17,967 bases of DNA from contig JAUPWI010000040.1 of assembly GCA_030916545.1 (NCBI GenBank), forward strand, positions 1 to 17,967, written 5' to 3'. Position numbers and translations under genes: made by a program. Positions 6,507 to 13,061 of the stretch are shown in pieces (the stretch's first letter is position 1; each line of letters begins with the position of its first letter). Below the pieces are notes generated by a model. It was not told where the DNA came from and did no database searches. It was given only the letters and a program-made list of their open reading frames with translations. This DNA is from Patescibacteria group bacterium. GTDB taxonomy: Bacteria > Patescibacteriota > Minisyncoccia > Moranbacterales > UBA1568.

Positions 6507-6620
6507 ATGTCCTGGTCCTGGCAACATCTCTTTTGGCCAACCATCATTTCCTGCGTCATCATCTTCGGTATCCGCTTCTTCCTGAACAGGACCAAGAAAC
6601 GGCCCCCCGAAAAATCCTAG
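6507..6620 (+). CDS. Tiny single-span membrane peptide, 37 residues
   Basis: ATG 6507 follows a strong GGAGG (6497-6501) by 5 bases. The product begins MSWSWQHLFW, has one hydrophobic helix (about residues 8-26, PTIISCVIIFGIRFF) and a basic tail RTKKRPPEKS, so by the positive-inside rule the C-terminus should be cytoplasmic. The gene is 30 bases downstream of the 83-residue gene and 39 bases before a strong terminator, so it is the third cistron of the unit. The helix-plus-linker layout resembles the N-terminus of the first protein of the unit (FFGWLCFFINRQPAEKKS), hinting at a shared origin. Function unknown. Confidence 0.68.
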   Translation: MSWSWQHLFWPTIISCVIIFGIRFFLNRTKKRPPEKS

Positions 6621-6659
6621 AGAAACCAACCAAGTTCCTCGCTCCCTTCTTCATCCGAA

Positions 6660-6694
6660 GCTCCGATGCGCCGCCGCACCGGAGCCGTTTTTTT
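6660..6694 (+). terminator. Intrinsic terminator of the 5887-6620 unit
   Basis: GCTCCG (6660-6665) pairs with CGGAGC (6680-6685). Inside, after an A-C mismatch, TGCG (6667-6670) pairs with CGCA (6675-6678) around a 4-base loop. Seven T follow at 6688-6694. Confidence 0.88.
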
Positions 6695-6704
6695 GTCTTA
6701 AAAC

Positions 6705-6733
6705 TTGATACCTCCCGTCCGATACGGCATACT
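6705..6733 (+). promoter_or_regulatory. Likely smpB promoter giving an almost leaderless mRNA
   Basis: TTGATA (6705-6710) and CATACT (6728-6733) are spaced by 17 bases. The -10 ends only nine bases before ATG 6743, so transcription would begin about 3 bases upstream of the start codon. No SD is present, in keeping with leaderless translation. Confidence 0.6.
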
Positions 6734-6742
6734 ACAAGCATT

Positions 6743-7192
6743 ATGACCACTCTCGCCACCAACAAACGCGCCAGTTTCGACTATACCCTCGGAGACCACT
6801 ATGAGGCCGGTTTGGTCTTGTCCGGCGAAGAGGTGAAGAGCGTCAAAACCGGCCATGTCAGTCTCAAAGGTGCCTTCGTCACGGTCCGCGGTGAAGAACT
6901 CTTCCTAACCAATGCCTTCATCCCCCGCTATCTCCATGCCTACAGGGAAACCCCGCATGAGGATACCCGCTCACGCAAACTGCTCCTCAGGCGGTCCGAA
7001 ATCCGCTCCCTGATAGGAAAAGTCCGCGTCCAAGGCTTGACATTGGTACCGATTCGATTGTATACTCGGAAACAACTCGTGAAGCTCCAATTTGCCGTGG
7101 GCAAAGGGAAAAAGGATTTCGACAAACGCGCTGATATCGGAAAAAAAGAGGCCGATCGACGCATCAGACGGGCGCTCCGCGACCATTCCTAG
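6743..7192 (+). CDS. smpB: SsrA-binding protein SmpB
   Basis: This 149-residue RNA-binding protein forms the tmRNP with tmRNA and places it in the A site of stalled ribosomes for trans-translation. Family marks are NKRASFDYTLGDHYEAGLVLSGEEV-type opening segments followed by KSVKTGHVSLKGAF, then NAFIPRY, TRSRKLLLRRSEI, GLTLVPIRLY and the basic C-terminal tail beginning GKGKKDFDKRADI, which mimics mRNA in the decoding path. ATG 6743 is the first codon matching the family; the frame is open upstream to 6533 but that part crosses the terminator at 6660-6694. It is followed after 100 bases by ssrA, its RNA partner, on the same strand. Confidence 0.97.
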   Translation: MTTLATNKRASFDYTLGDHYEAGLVLSGEEVKSVKTGHVSLKGAFVTVRGEELFLTNAFIPRYLHAYRETPHEDTRSRKLLLRRSEIRSLIGKVRVQGLTLVPIRLYTRKQLVKLQFAVGKGKKDFDKRADIGKKEADRRIRRALRDHS

Positions 7193-7227
7193 GCGATTTT
7201 CCTTGATTCTAAGATCCAGTCTCTATC

Positions 7228-7292
7228 ATTCCGCCTTTCGGAATCTGGAGTTTGGAATTTGGAATTCTCACCGCGATAGGCGAGTGTTTACT
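7228..7292 (+). promoter_or_regulatory. Leader region of ssrA: small hairpin, direct repeat and weak promoter-like boxes
   Basis: ATTCCG (7228-7233) and CGGAAT (7239-7244) form a 6-bp stem without a T-run. TTTGGAA is repeated directly at 7251-7257 and 7258-7264. TTGGAA (7252-7257), 17 bases, GATAGG (7275-7280) is a weak promoter candidate that would start transcription just before the mature 5' end. Co-transcription from smpB is equally possible. Confidence 0.3.
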
Positions 7293-7727
7293 GGGGCTGT
7301 CTCGATTCGACAGGATGTACTTTCAAAATACGCAAGCCGATCATGATGGTACGATCGCAAACCCTTCCATCGACTGATAAGTGCAAACTTTATCTCAAAA
7401 GCCAAGTCGGCAATCGCTTCGGCGTTTACCCCGTCTTACGCTTTCGCCCGCGCCTAATCCCCGAGGAACCACACTTCGGTGTTGTTCACTTGGCTAGGCC
7501 GGACCATCGGTCTCTCGATTCTCGATAGAGAAACACCGGTGCCATACTTCGAGAAGGCCCAGAGAATTTCTTCTTGTTTTTCTTCTCTGATTCCCTTTTG
7601 CGAAAGACTCGTCTTCTCTCCTCTTTTGTCTGCTGTTAAAGAGAGAAGGAATTCACAGCGGACTATGCTTGTAGACTATTTTGAAGGAATGTGACTGGAC
7701 ATGGGTGCGATTCCCATCAGCTCCACC
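7293..7727 (+). ncRNA. ssrA: Transfer-messenger RNA (tmRNA)
   Basis: The one-piece tmRNA is about 435 bases. The 5' end GGGGCTG (7293-7299) pairs with CAGCTCC (7718-7724) into a 7-bp acceptor stem, and the G3-U70 wobble required by alanyl-tRNA synthetase is present. The discriminator is A7725, then CC; the final A of CCA is not encoded (next base G). The T arm is ATGGG/CCCAT (7701-7705, 7713-7717) with loop TGCGATT. The long P2 helix pairs CAAGC and TTTCAAAATA near 7319-7336 with TATTTTGAA and GCTTG near 7668-7686. A tag-coding frame lies at 7383-7457. It sits between smpB and infC. Confidence 0.95.
7383..7457 (+). other. tmRNA proteolysis-tag reading frame (24 codons + TAA)
   Basis: The resume codon GCA (7383) is preceded by TAAGT, as usual for tmRNA, and followed by AAC. 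The tag reads A-N-F-I-S-K-A-K-S-A, then I-A-S-A-F-T-P-S, and ends Y-A-F-A-R-A before TAA 7455-7457. The AN start and the YA-x-A-x-A end follow the general tag pattern, but the last three residues are A-R-A where LAA or VAA is the more familiar end. Other frames have no stop in the right place. Confidence 0.85.
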
Positions 7728-7750
7728 GTTTCGTTTTTAATACCCATGCC

Positions 7751-8299
7751 ATGAGACGAAGAAGGCACAATCGACCCAAGCCGAAGGTCCGCCCGAAGGA
7801 TACTCTCCGTATCAACGAACAGATTCTCGCGGCCGAAGTAGTCGTCATCGATGAAGCGGGCGAGAACCACGGCATCATGGCGCTCGATGCGGCCATCGCC
7901 TTCGCTCTCGAGCGCGATGCCGATCTCGTCGAGGTATCCCCGTTGGCCAAACCTCCTGTCTGCAAGATCACCGATTACGGAAAACTCATCTACCAGCAGG
8001 CCAAGAAAGAACAGCAGGCCAAAGCCAAACAGAAAAAGATCGACATCAAGGGGATCCGCATCGGCTTCAACACCGACACGCACGATCTCGCCTTCAAGAA
8101 AGCTCAGGCAGAAGGCTTCATGGCGAAGGGGCACAAGATACGGGTCGAATTGGTCCTCCATGGCCGGGAAAAGGCCCTCGGAGACAAGGCAAAAGAAAAC
8201 ATGAATGCCTTCCTAAAAAGTCTTTCCACCCCGTTCAAATTCGAAGAAGAAATCAAACGGGCCCCGAAAGGATTTTCCGCGCTCATCGCACCGGAATAA
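7751..8299 (+). CDS. infC: Translation initiation factor IF-3
   Basis: The 182-residue two-domain factor binds the 30S subunit, prevents 50S joining and checks start-codon pairing. It has a basic N-terminus, then the IF3 N-domain (RINEQI, VVVIDEAGENHGIMALDAAI, ADLVEVSP, PPVCKITDYGKL), a lysine/glutamine-rich linker helix (YQQAKKEQQAKAKQKK), and the C-domain (KGIRIGFNTDTHDL, KKAQAEGFMAKGHKI, GREKAL). The frame is open from a GTG at 7691, but that codon is inside the tmRNA, so ATG 7751 is chosen. It starts only 23 bases after the encoded tmRNA end and has no SD. TTTAAT at 7736-7741 could act as a -10 for a leaderless message. It leads the conserved infC-rpmI-rplT order. Confidence 0.97.
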   Translation: MRRRRHNRPKPKVRPKDTLRINEQILAAEVVVIDEAGENHGIMALDAAIAFALERDADLVEVSPLAKPPVCKITDYGKLIYQQAKKEQQAKAKQKKIDIKGIRIGFNTDTHDLAFKKAQAEGFMAKGHKIRVELVLHGREKALGDKAKENMNAFLKSLSTPFKFEEEIKRAPKGFSALIAPE

Positions 8300-8349
8300 C
8301 CGCTCTCCTCGCTCTCAATCCATAATCCCCCTCAAATCAGGCAAAGTCT

Positions 8350-8547
8350 ATGAAACAGAAGACGAACAAGTCCGTCAGCAAGAAATTCCGCGTCACCGGA
8401 TCGGGCAAGGTCACACGCCGCGCGACCGGCAACAACCACTACAATGTCCGCGACACCGGCGTCGCGACCCGCAACAAACGTTCCGATTCCGGTATCGCCG
8501 TCCGCGCCGACGAAAAGAATCTCCTCCGCGTCATGCCGTACGTTTAG
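8350..8547 (+). CDS. rpmI: 50S ribosomal protein L35
   Basis: This 65-residue, very basic protein matches L35: MKQKTNKSVSKKFRVTGSGK, followed by VTRRATGNNHYN and a C-terminal KRSDSGIAV...RVMPYV. It is a large-subunit protein. Its length is the family norm. There is no SD before ATG 8350. It lies 50 bases after infC and before rplT, the standard order in bacteria. Confidence 0.95.
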   Translation: MKQKTNKSVSKKFRVTGSGKVTRRATGNNHYNVRDTGVATRNKRSDSGIAVRADEKNLLRVMPYV

Positions 8548-8577
8548 TTGACTTTCCCGGGAAAGACCTGCTACCCT
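8548..8577 (+). promoter_or_regulatory. Possible internal promoter before rplT
   Basis: TTGACT (8548-8553) begins right after the rpmI stop, and TACCCT (8572-8577) follows after 18 bases. The -10 is weak. The 105-base rpmI-rplT gap is large for this operon, and also carries TTTCCC-GGGAAA (8553-8564), a small palindrome. In other bacteria L20 represses this operon through leader RNA; no matching structure was recognised here. Confidence 0.35.
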
Positions 8578-8652
8578 GGCATTTCGGCCACCGGCAGGCA
8601 ACTCGCTTTCCCTTCATCCGATTCATCTTATCCGCCGTAATCACACTATTCT

Positions 8653-8997
8653 ATGACCAGAGTCAAGCGTGGCGTCATGACCAAAAAGCGCCACAACAAT
8701 ATTCTTGAAAAAGCCAAGGGCTTTCGCTGGGGACGAAAGAATCTCTTCACCAAAGCGAAGGAAGCGGTCATCAAGGCCGGGGTCTACGCGCGCCGGGATC
8801 GCCGGGCCAAGAAGCGAACCTTCCGCTCCCTGTGGATCATCCGCCTCAACAACGCCCTCCGTGAACACGGTATCACCTACCGCTCTTTCATCGCCCTCGA
8901 GAAGGAGAAGAATATTGAGCTTGACCGGAAAGTGCTTTCCCAGATGGCCGTCGAGCAGCCGGCCACCTTCGCGGCATTCATCCAGAGCGTGAAATAG
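8653..8997 (+). CDS. rplT: 50S ribosomal protein L20
   Basis: This 114-residue basic protein binds 23S rRNA early in 50S assembly. Family marks are the long basic N-terminal helix (TRVKRGVMTKKRHNNILEKA, then KGFRWGRKNLF), KEAVIKAGVYARRDRRAKKR, FRSLWIIRLNNALREHGITY and the conserved FI ending with LDRKVLSQMA. Length is normal. It is the last gene of the infC-rpmI-rplT group, followed 14 bases after the stop by a strong terminator. There is no SD before ATG 8653. Confidence 0.97.
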   Translation: MTRVKRGVMTKKRHNNILEKAKGFRWGRKNLFTKAKEAVIKAGVYARRDRRAKKRTFRSLWIIRLNNALREHGITYRSFIALEKEKNIELDRKVLSQMAVEQPATFAAFIQSVK

Positions 8998-9011
8998 AAC
9001 CGGGAAAACCG

Positions 9012-9042
9012 AAAAACACCGCCTCTCTCGGGCGGTGTTTTT
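9012..9042. terminator. Bidirectional intrinsic terminator between rplT and the convergent MsrQ-like gene
   Basis: AAAAACACCGCC (9012-9023) pairs with GGCGGTGTTTTT (9031-9042) around a 7-base loop. The T-run is present on both strands, and the two flanking genes converge on it. Confidence 0.9.
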
Positions 9043-9064
9043 GATTGCGATCCGATTTCATACA

Positions 9065-9796
9065 TCAGACTCGCTCCATCCGATACTGCCGATAACGGAC
9101 ACCTACCTCCCCGATGCGCTCCTGAAGCCAAGGAAACGCCGTCGGACGCCACGCGAGGAATTTCATCATCGTATACGTCCCGAGTAGGAGGACCGCTTCC
9201 ACGAAAGGCACCGGCGACTGCCACGACTCCCCCATGAAAAACCGGTGGAACACGATGAAGAAAAAGGCCGGATACGCAAGGCGGTGCAACCGCTTCCATA
9301 ATTTCCCTCCCAGGAGACGCACGGAAAAAGTATTCGATGTCAGGAGAAGCGGGAGAATGAGAGCCAGACCGATGATACCGGCTCCGATCCCCTTTTCCCA
9401 AACGAATCCACTGACCCGCAAAAGGGATTGCCCGGTTTCCCAAAAGAAGCTCGGCGTGACGAAGTACCACACGCCATGCACCAGTGCGAGACACCCCATC
9501 AGGATGCCAAGCTCTCTCCGTAGACCCATCAAGAGGAGAAGCAACGGCATCCGGAAAAGAACGGACAACGGACTCAGAAAGAGAATGACTATTAAGAGAT
9601 TTCCGGCCATTTCCCCAAAATCCCTCTGAAAAGAGGCCGCTGTCGGAAGAAAGAATGCGAGGAGCACGAGGTACGAGCCCGCAAGAAGAAGACGCTTCAC
9701 GAGCAGATAGTGCCGCGACAGTATGTCCGAAACCCGATCATGCATCCGAAACCCGAGAGTGAGTGAGTGATCGAAAAGGATTCCGTACTCTTGCAT
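9065..9796 (-). CDS. MsrQ/YedZ-like haem-binding membrane protein (ferric-reductase-like domain)
   Basis: This 243-residue membrane protein has about six hydrophobic segments and the three histidines expected to bind haem b: H107 (ALVHGVWYF), H171 (KRLHRLAY) and H184 (FIVFHRFF). The LTSNTFSVRLLGGKLWKRLH stretch is typical of the MsrQ branch of the ferric-reductase-like transmembrane superfamily. MsrQ passes quinone-pool electrons to the periplasmic methionine-sulfoxide reductase MsrP, but no msrP gene is in the window, so the partner is unknown. ATG 9796 is used; M18 (9745) is an alternative, and neither has an SD. It converges on rplT and shares its terminator. Confidence 0.85.
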   Translation of the reverse strand: MQEYGILFDHSLTLGFRMHDRVSDILSRHYLLVKRLLLAGSYLVLLAFFLPTAASFQRDFGEMAGNLLIVILFLSPLSVLFRMPLLLLLMGLRRELGILMGCLALVHGVWYFVTPSFFWETGQSLLRVSGFVWEKGIGAGIIGLALILPLLLTSNTFSVRLLGGKLWKRLHRLAYPAFFFIVFHRFFMGESWQSPVPFVEAVLLLGTYTMMKFLAWRPTAFPWLQERIGEVGVRYRQYRMERV

Positions 9797-10028
9797 AGAC
9801 AGAACTTAAAAAAATACCCCCGGAAAAACAAAGACCGGTCCTTCTCGCAGATCTCCTTTCCCGACATCCGCTCACCGTAGGAACCACAGAAGAATCAAGG
9901 TCAGAATGATGATATGCACGATTCCCAGCAGCAAAAAAAGAGGTGGTTTCATACGATGCGCGGAAAAAATCCTCCCGTATCATACCGCATGGCAACCTAT
10001 CAGGCAAAGATACCGGAATCCCGAGATG
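9797..10028. other. Intergenic stretch between divergent genes
   Basis: This is most of the 317-base gap between the MsrQ-like gene and the ABC ATPase. I see a possible 26-codon membrane-peptide frame on the minus strand (9872-9952) and, toward the right end, promoter features for the ABC unit. Otherwise there is no conserved RNA, repeat or long frame that I can support. Confidence 0.5.
9872..9952 (-). CDS. Possible 26-residue membrane peptide
   Basis: ATG 9952 opens a short frame encoding MKPPLFLLLGIVHIIILTL, then ILLWFLR and TGA. It is one hydrophobic helix with a basic residue at each end. The composition is far more hydrophobic than chance for this region, which is the main argument. Against it, the nearest SD-like GGGAGGA is about 17 bases upstream, too far for normal use. 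It lies upstream of the MsrQ-like gene on the same strand, 75 bases away, so it could be a small partner of that membrane protein. Treat as tentative. Confidence 0.35.
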   Translation of the reverse strand: MKPPLFLLLGIVHIIILTLILLWFLR

Positions 10029-10046
10029 GCACATTCACGCATGTGC
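10029..10046. promoter_or_regulatory. Inverted repeat just upstream of the ABC-operon promoter
   Basis: GCACAT (10029-10034) and ATGTGC (10041-10046) are separated by six bases and end three bases before the -35 box. The position fits an operator or activator site. No regulator gene is adjacent. Confidence 0.35.
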
Positions 10047-10049
10047 GCA

Positions 10050-10079
10050 TTGAGAAAAATCCTCTGCCCATGCTATTCT
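10050..10079 (+). promoter_or_regulatory. Likely promoter of the ABC transporter operon
   Basis: TTGAGA (10050-10055), an 18-base spacer and TATTCT (10074-10079), with an extended -10 TG at 10071-10072. The predicted start is near 10086, giving a leader of about 28 bases. Confidence 0.6.
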
Positions 10080-10113
10080 TAAAGGTGGTATCCCGTTTCC
10101 AAAATCAAAAGCA

Positions 10114-11424
10114 ATGAGTGAGCCAATCATCGTTGTCGATAAACTTCGGATCGTCTACAATCAGGGGAAATCGAACGAGTCACGCGCGCTCGAAGAAACC
10201 AGCCTGACCGTCTATCCACATGAATATGTGATCATTTTCGGCCCATCCGGCTGCGGCAAATCGACGCTCCTGTATTCCCTCTCCGGACTGCAGTCCGCGA
10301 CGTACGGAAGTGTTAGCGTCAAAGGAAAGGCGATCGCACAAATGAACGAGCAAGAGGAGCTCGAGCTTCACCAGACATCTATCGGCATGGTGTTTCAGGC
10401 TTTCTATCTCATTCCCTCGCTCAACATCATCGACAACGTCGTACTCCCGAAAGTATTCCGTGGTGAAGCCCCGAAAGAACGGCTCGAGGTCGGATATCAA
10501 CTGCTCCGCCGCTTCGGTATCGCGGAACAAGCGGACAAATTCCCGAACCAGCTTTCCGGCGGACAGAAACAACGCGTTGCCATCGCTCGCTCGCTCGTCA
10601 ATAATCCCGATATCATCCTCGCCGACGAACCGGTCGGCAACCTCGATAGCGAAAGCGCCGAAAACGTCCTGAAGATCCTCAAAGAACTCAATGAGGTCGA
10701 CCAGAAGACCATCGTCATGGTCACGCACAATCCGGAGCACCTCCAATATGCCGATCGCGTCGTCCATATGAAAGACGGACGGATCATCAAGGAAGAGATC
10801 CATAAGGAAAAACGCGCCATCGTCCACCACAAGCAGGAAAACGAGGACGAGGAAGCCGATCAGACGAACCCCGAACTCAAAATGCTCATGGCCTCCTTCA
10901 AAAGCCTGCTGCCGCAACAGGTTGACGTACTCCTGGTTCCCTTCAAGGCGAAGCAGCTTCTTTCCCATCTTCTCTCCGAACTGAATGAGGAGCAGGTCGC
11001 CATGGCCGAAGCCTTCCTCAAGGAGCTCCTTTTCAAGAACATCGACAACGCCACCTTCGTCGATCGCCTAGACCTCGACCTCGAAAAAGGTGGCGCGGGC
11101 TGGAACCATATGCGCGCTGAATCCTTCTCCGCCCGCACCGAAGAGATACTTTCCATCGCCCAATCGATGAAAACCGACGCTGACCGGGCCCCGATTCTGC
11201 TCGCGAGCTACCTCATCACCCATTTCCACCTCAGACTCGACGCGAAGAAGCTGCTCCGATTCCAGGCCGTCCTCAAACTCCGTATCGAAAGCCAGATCGG
11301 GCAGATCGAACTCAGGAAACGTCTCGATGCGCCGATGATTCAGGATGGTGTCGGACTCCACAAGAATACCGTCGAAAAAGTCGCCCGGGAAATCGAGATC
11401 GTCATGCTTCTCAAATTCAGCTAA
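10114..11424 (+). CDS. ABC transporter ATP-binding protein (MacB/LolD type) with C-terminal extension
   Basis: This 436-residue ATPase subunit works at the membrane with the permease downstream. Residues 1 to about 225 are a complete nucleotide-binding domain: Walker A GPSGCGKST (43-51), Q-loop Q95, signature LSGGQ (147-151), Walker B IILADEP (167-173), D-loop NLDS, and switch H205. FQAFYLIPSLN and NVVLPKVF are typical of the MacB/LolD/FtsE-like class. Residues about 226-436 are an extra, charged, mostly helical domain with no motif I recognise; usual members of the class end near residue 225-235. ATG 10114 has no SD. The permease starts 21 bases after the stop. Confidence 0.92.
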   Translation: MSEPIIVVDKLRIVYNQGKSNESRALEETSLTVYPHEYVIIFGPSGCGKSTLLYSLSGLQSATYGSVSVKGKAIAQMNEQEELELHQTSIGMVFQAFYLIPSLNIIDNVVLPKVFRGEAPKERLEVGYQLLRRFGIAEQADKFPNQLSGGQKQRVAIARSLVNNPDIILADEPVGNLDSESAENVLKILKELNEVDQKTIVMVTHNPEHLQYADRVVHMKDGRIIKEEIHKEKRAIVHHKQENEDEEADQTNPELKMLMASFKSLLPQQVDVLLVPFKAKQLLSHLLSELNEEQVAMAEAFLKELLFKNIDNATFVDRLDLDLEKGGAGWNHMRAESFSARTEEILSIAQSMKTDADRAPILLASYLITHFHLRLDAKKLLRFQAVLKLRIESQIGQIELRKRLDAPMIQDGVGLHKNTVEKVAREIEIVMLLKFS

Positions 11425-11445
11425 TCCTTCCTGTCCTACGACACT

Positions 11446-12642
11446 ATGCGGCTCTTCGATCTCATCAAGCTCTCCCTGCGTATGTTCAAGGCCCGTGCCA
11501 TGAGAACGTTTCTCACGGTGCTCGGCATGAGCGTCGGCATCGCCGCGATCATTTTCCTCGTCTCCTTCGGCTACGGACTCCAGCGGACCCTGCTCCAGAA
11601 AATCACCACTTCCGACGCTTTGGTCAGCCTCGATGTCACGAGGACTACCGCCGAAAATTCACCTCCCCTGGACGATGCGACACTCGAAACCCTGCGTTCC
11701 CTTCCGAATGTCGCCGATGCCATACCTGTTCTCGAATTGGCCGGCCAAGGAAAATTCGACACCGTAACGCTCGATATCAATACGGTCAGCACTCCGACGT
11801 CTTTCCTGAAGAGCGAGGGGCTCAAGCTCAGCACCGGACGCTTCTTCTCTCAAGACGAAACTGATGGTATCGTCATCACCCAAGCGGTTGCCAAGGTCTT
11901 CGAAACCACGCCCGAGGAAATGATCGGCAAGTCCGTCTCCGTCACCCTCTTCCAGAGTGAGTCAGGTGGACGCTCGCAGAAAAGAAGCACCTTTACCCTG
12001 AAAGAGGCCTACGTGATTGTCGGCGTCGTCCAAGGCGAGGAAAACATCGCATACCTCCCGCTGGACTCGCTCGACGGATTCCCGTTCACCGCGTACACCA
12101 AGCTCAAGGTGAAATGCGCCTCAACAAGCACCCTGGCAAGTGTACGCACTCAAATCGAAGAGCTCGGGCTCACCGCGTCTTCCATATCCGAAACCGTTGA
12201 CCAAGCCAACAAGGTATTCAGTGCCGTCCAGGTCGTCCTCATGATTTTCGGGCTCATCGCCCTCATCGTCTCTGCCATCGGTATGTTCAACACGATGACC
12301 ATCGCCCTCCTCGAACGCACCGAAGAAATCGGCATCATGAAAGCTATTGGCGCTGCTAAACGGAGCATTGCCCTTATGTTCCTCACCGAATCAACCATCA
12401 TGGGTCTCCTTGGCGCACTCGGAGGAGTGATTCTCGGTTTTTTTGAGGGCGAAGTACTCAATATTCTTATCAACCTGATTGCAACACGCTTTGGGGGCGA
12501 ACCGGTCGACCTCTTCTTCAGTCCCTTCTGGTTCGTGTCGACCGTCATCCTGTTCGGAGCCGGAGTCGGCTTCGCGACCGGCATCTTCCCGGCCCGCAAG
12601 GCCTCCCGCATCGACACACTGGACGCCCTCCGATACAAATAG
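11446..12642 (+). CDS. ABC transporter permease, MacB/FtsX family
   Basis: This 398-residue membrane protein has one N-terminal helix (about 20-45, FLTVLGMSVGIAAIIFLVSF), a large extracytoplasmic MacB-core-like domain (about 50-260), and three C-terminal helices forming the FtsX domain (about 263-390). The FtsX domain includes SAIGMFNTMTIALLERTEEI, GIMKAIGAAK and the final ARKASRIDTLDALRYK. This topology is that of mechanotransmission ABC systems (MacB, LolCE, FtsX), which export or extract substrates without a classical channel. The substrate is not predictable, and no membrane-fusion partner such as MacA is in the window. There is no SD. It is followed by a terminator. Confidence 0.93.
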   Translation: MRLFDLIKLSLRMFKARAMRTFLTVLGMSVGIAAIIFLVSFGYGLQRTLLQKITTSDALVSLDVTRTTAENSPPLDDATLETLRSLPNVADAIPVLELAGQGKFDTVTLDINTVSTPTSFLKSEGLKLSTGRFFSQDETDGIVITQAVAKVFETTPEEMIGKSVSVTLFQSESGGRSQKRSTFTLKEAYVIVGVVQGEENIAYLPLDSLDGFPFTAYTKLKVKCASTSTLASVRTQIEELGLTASSISETVDQANKVFSAVQVVLMIFGLIALIVSAIGMFNTMTIALLERTEEIGIMKAIGAAKRSIALMFLTESTIMGLLGALGGVILGFFEGEVLNILINLIATRFGGEPVDLFFSPFWFVSTVILFGAGVGFATGIFPARKASRIDTLDALRYK

Positions 12643-12655
12643 TCAAAAAATAAAG

Positions 12656-12679
12656 ACGAGGCATCATCTGATGCCTCGT
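12656..12679. terminator. Hairpin terminator between convergent genes
   Basis: ACGAGGCATC (12656-12665) and GATGCCTCGT (12670-12679) form a perfect 10-bp stem with loop ATCT. The plus-strand tail is weak (TTTC). The minus-strand tail is T-rich (CTTTATTTTTT), so it is stronger for the gene at 12681-13049. Confidence 0.75.
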
Positions 12680-12680
12680 T

Positions 12681-13049
12681 TCATATCCACAGACCGAATC
12701 GCTCTATTTCAGTCTTCATTGTAGAAAATACGTCGAGAAGATACCGGGTCAGAGTTTCCTCCGGAAACCGTCTCCTGCAAAACTGACTGATTGACCGTGA
12801 GAGCTCGATCCGATCCCCAGGAGAACGTCCTGTCACTAAAAAATGTGCCAGTCCAAACACACTGTGTATCATGCCCCGTTCCGCAGTCCATCCAGATTCA
12901 CGTGCGTATCGTGCTGAGCATAATTGTTGTAGCCTCACAAAACATTCTTTCTCATCTCGGGATATTTCCCCGCCTCCATTCTGTCCGAATTGTTCAAGAA
13001 CCCGTATCGCCCCATTGAGAAGGAGCAGAAACTCTTCTTCATGCATCAT
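12681..13049 (-). CDS. Small uncharacterised protein, 122 residues
   Basis: I do not recognise this family. ATG 13049 (the first of two adjacent Met codons) has a strong AGGAGG (13062-13057) at a 7-base spacing, and the gene has its own promoter and terminator, so expression is likely. The protein appears all-helical and soluble, with three cysteines (KECFVRL, QLCSAR, QFCRRR), no CxxC pair and no signal peptide. The segment WTAERGMIHSVFGLAHFLV is the most hydrophobic. It is downstream of dus on the same strand with a 59-base gap. No function is proposed. Confidence 0.68.
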   Translation of the reverse strand: MMHEEEFLLLLNGAIRVLEQFGQNGGGEISRDEKECFVRLQQLCSARYARESGWTAERGMIHSVFGLAHFLVTGRSPGDRIELSRSISQFCRRRFPEETLTRYLLDVFSTMKTEIERFGLWI

Positions 13050-13061
13050 CTCTCACCCTCC

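Noticed and set aside
7343..7694. Overlapping 61- and 71-codon frames
   Set aside because: Inside tmRNA; only the 24-codon tag frame is meaningful there.
7691..7750. GTG start extending IF-3 by 20 residues
   Set aside because: The extension is encoded by the T arm and acceptor stem of tmRNA; IF-3 similarity begins after ATG 7751.
9738..10034. 98-codon frame on the minus strand upstream of the MsrQ-like gene
   Set aside because: No protein pattern and overlaps the start of the MsrQ-like gene in another frame.
10180..10968. 262-codon open frame on the minus strand
   Set aside because: Antisense to the ABC ATPase, composed of Asp/Phe/Leu-rich shadow sequence.
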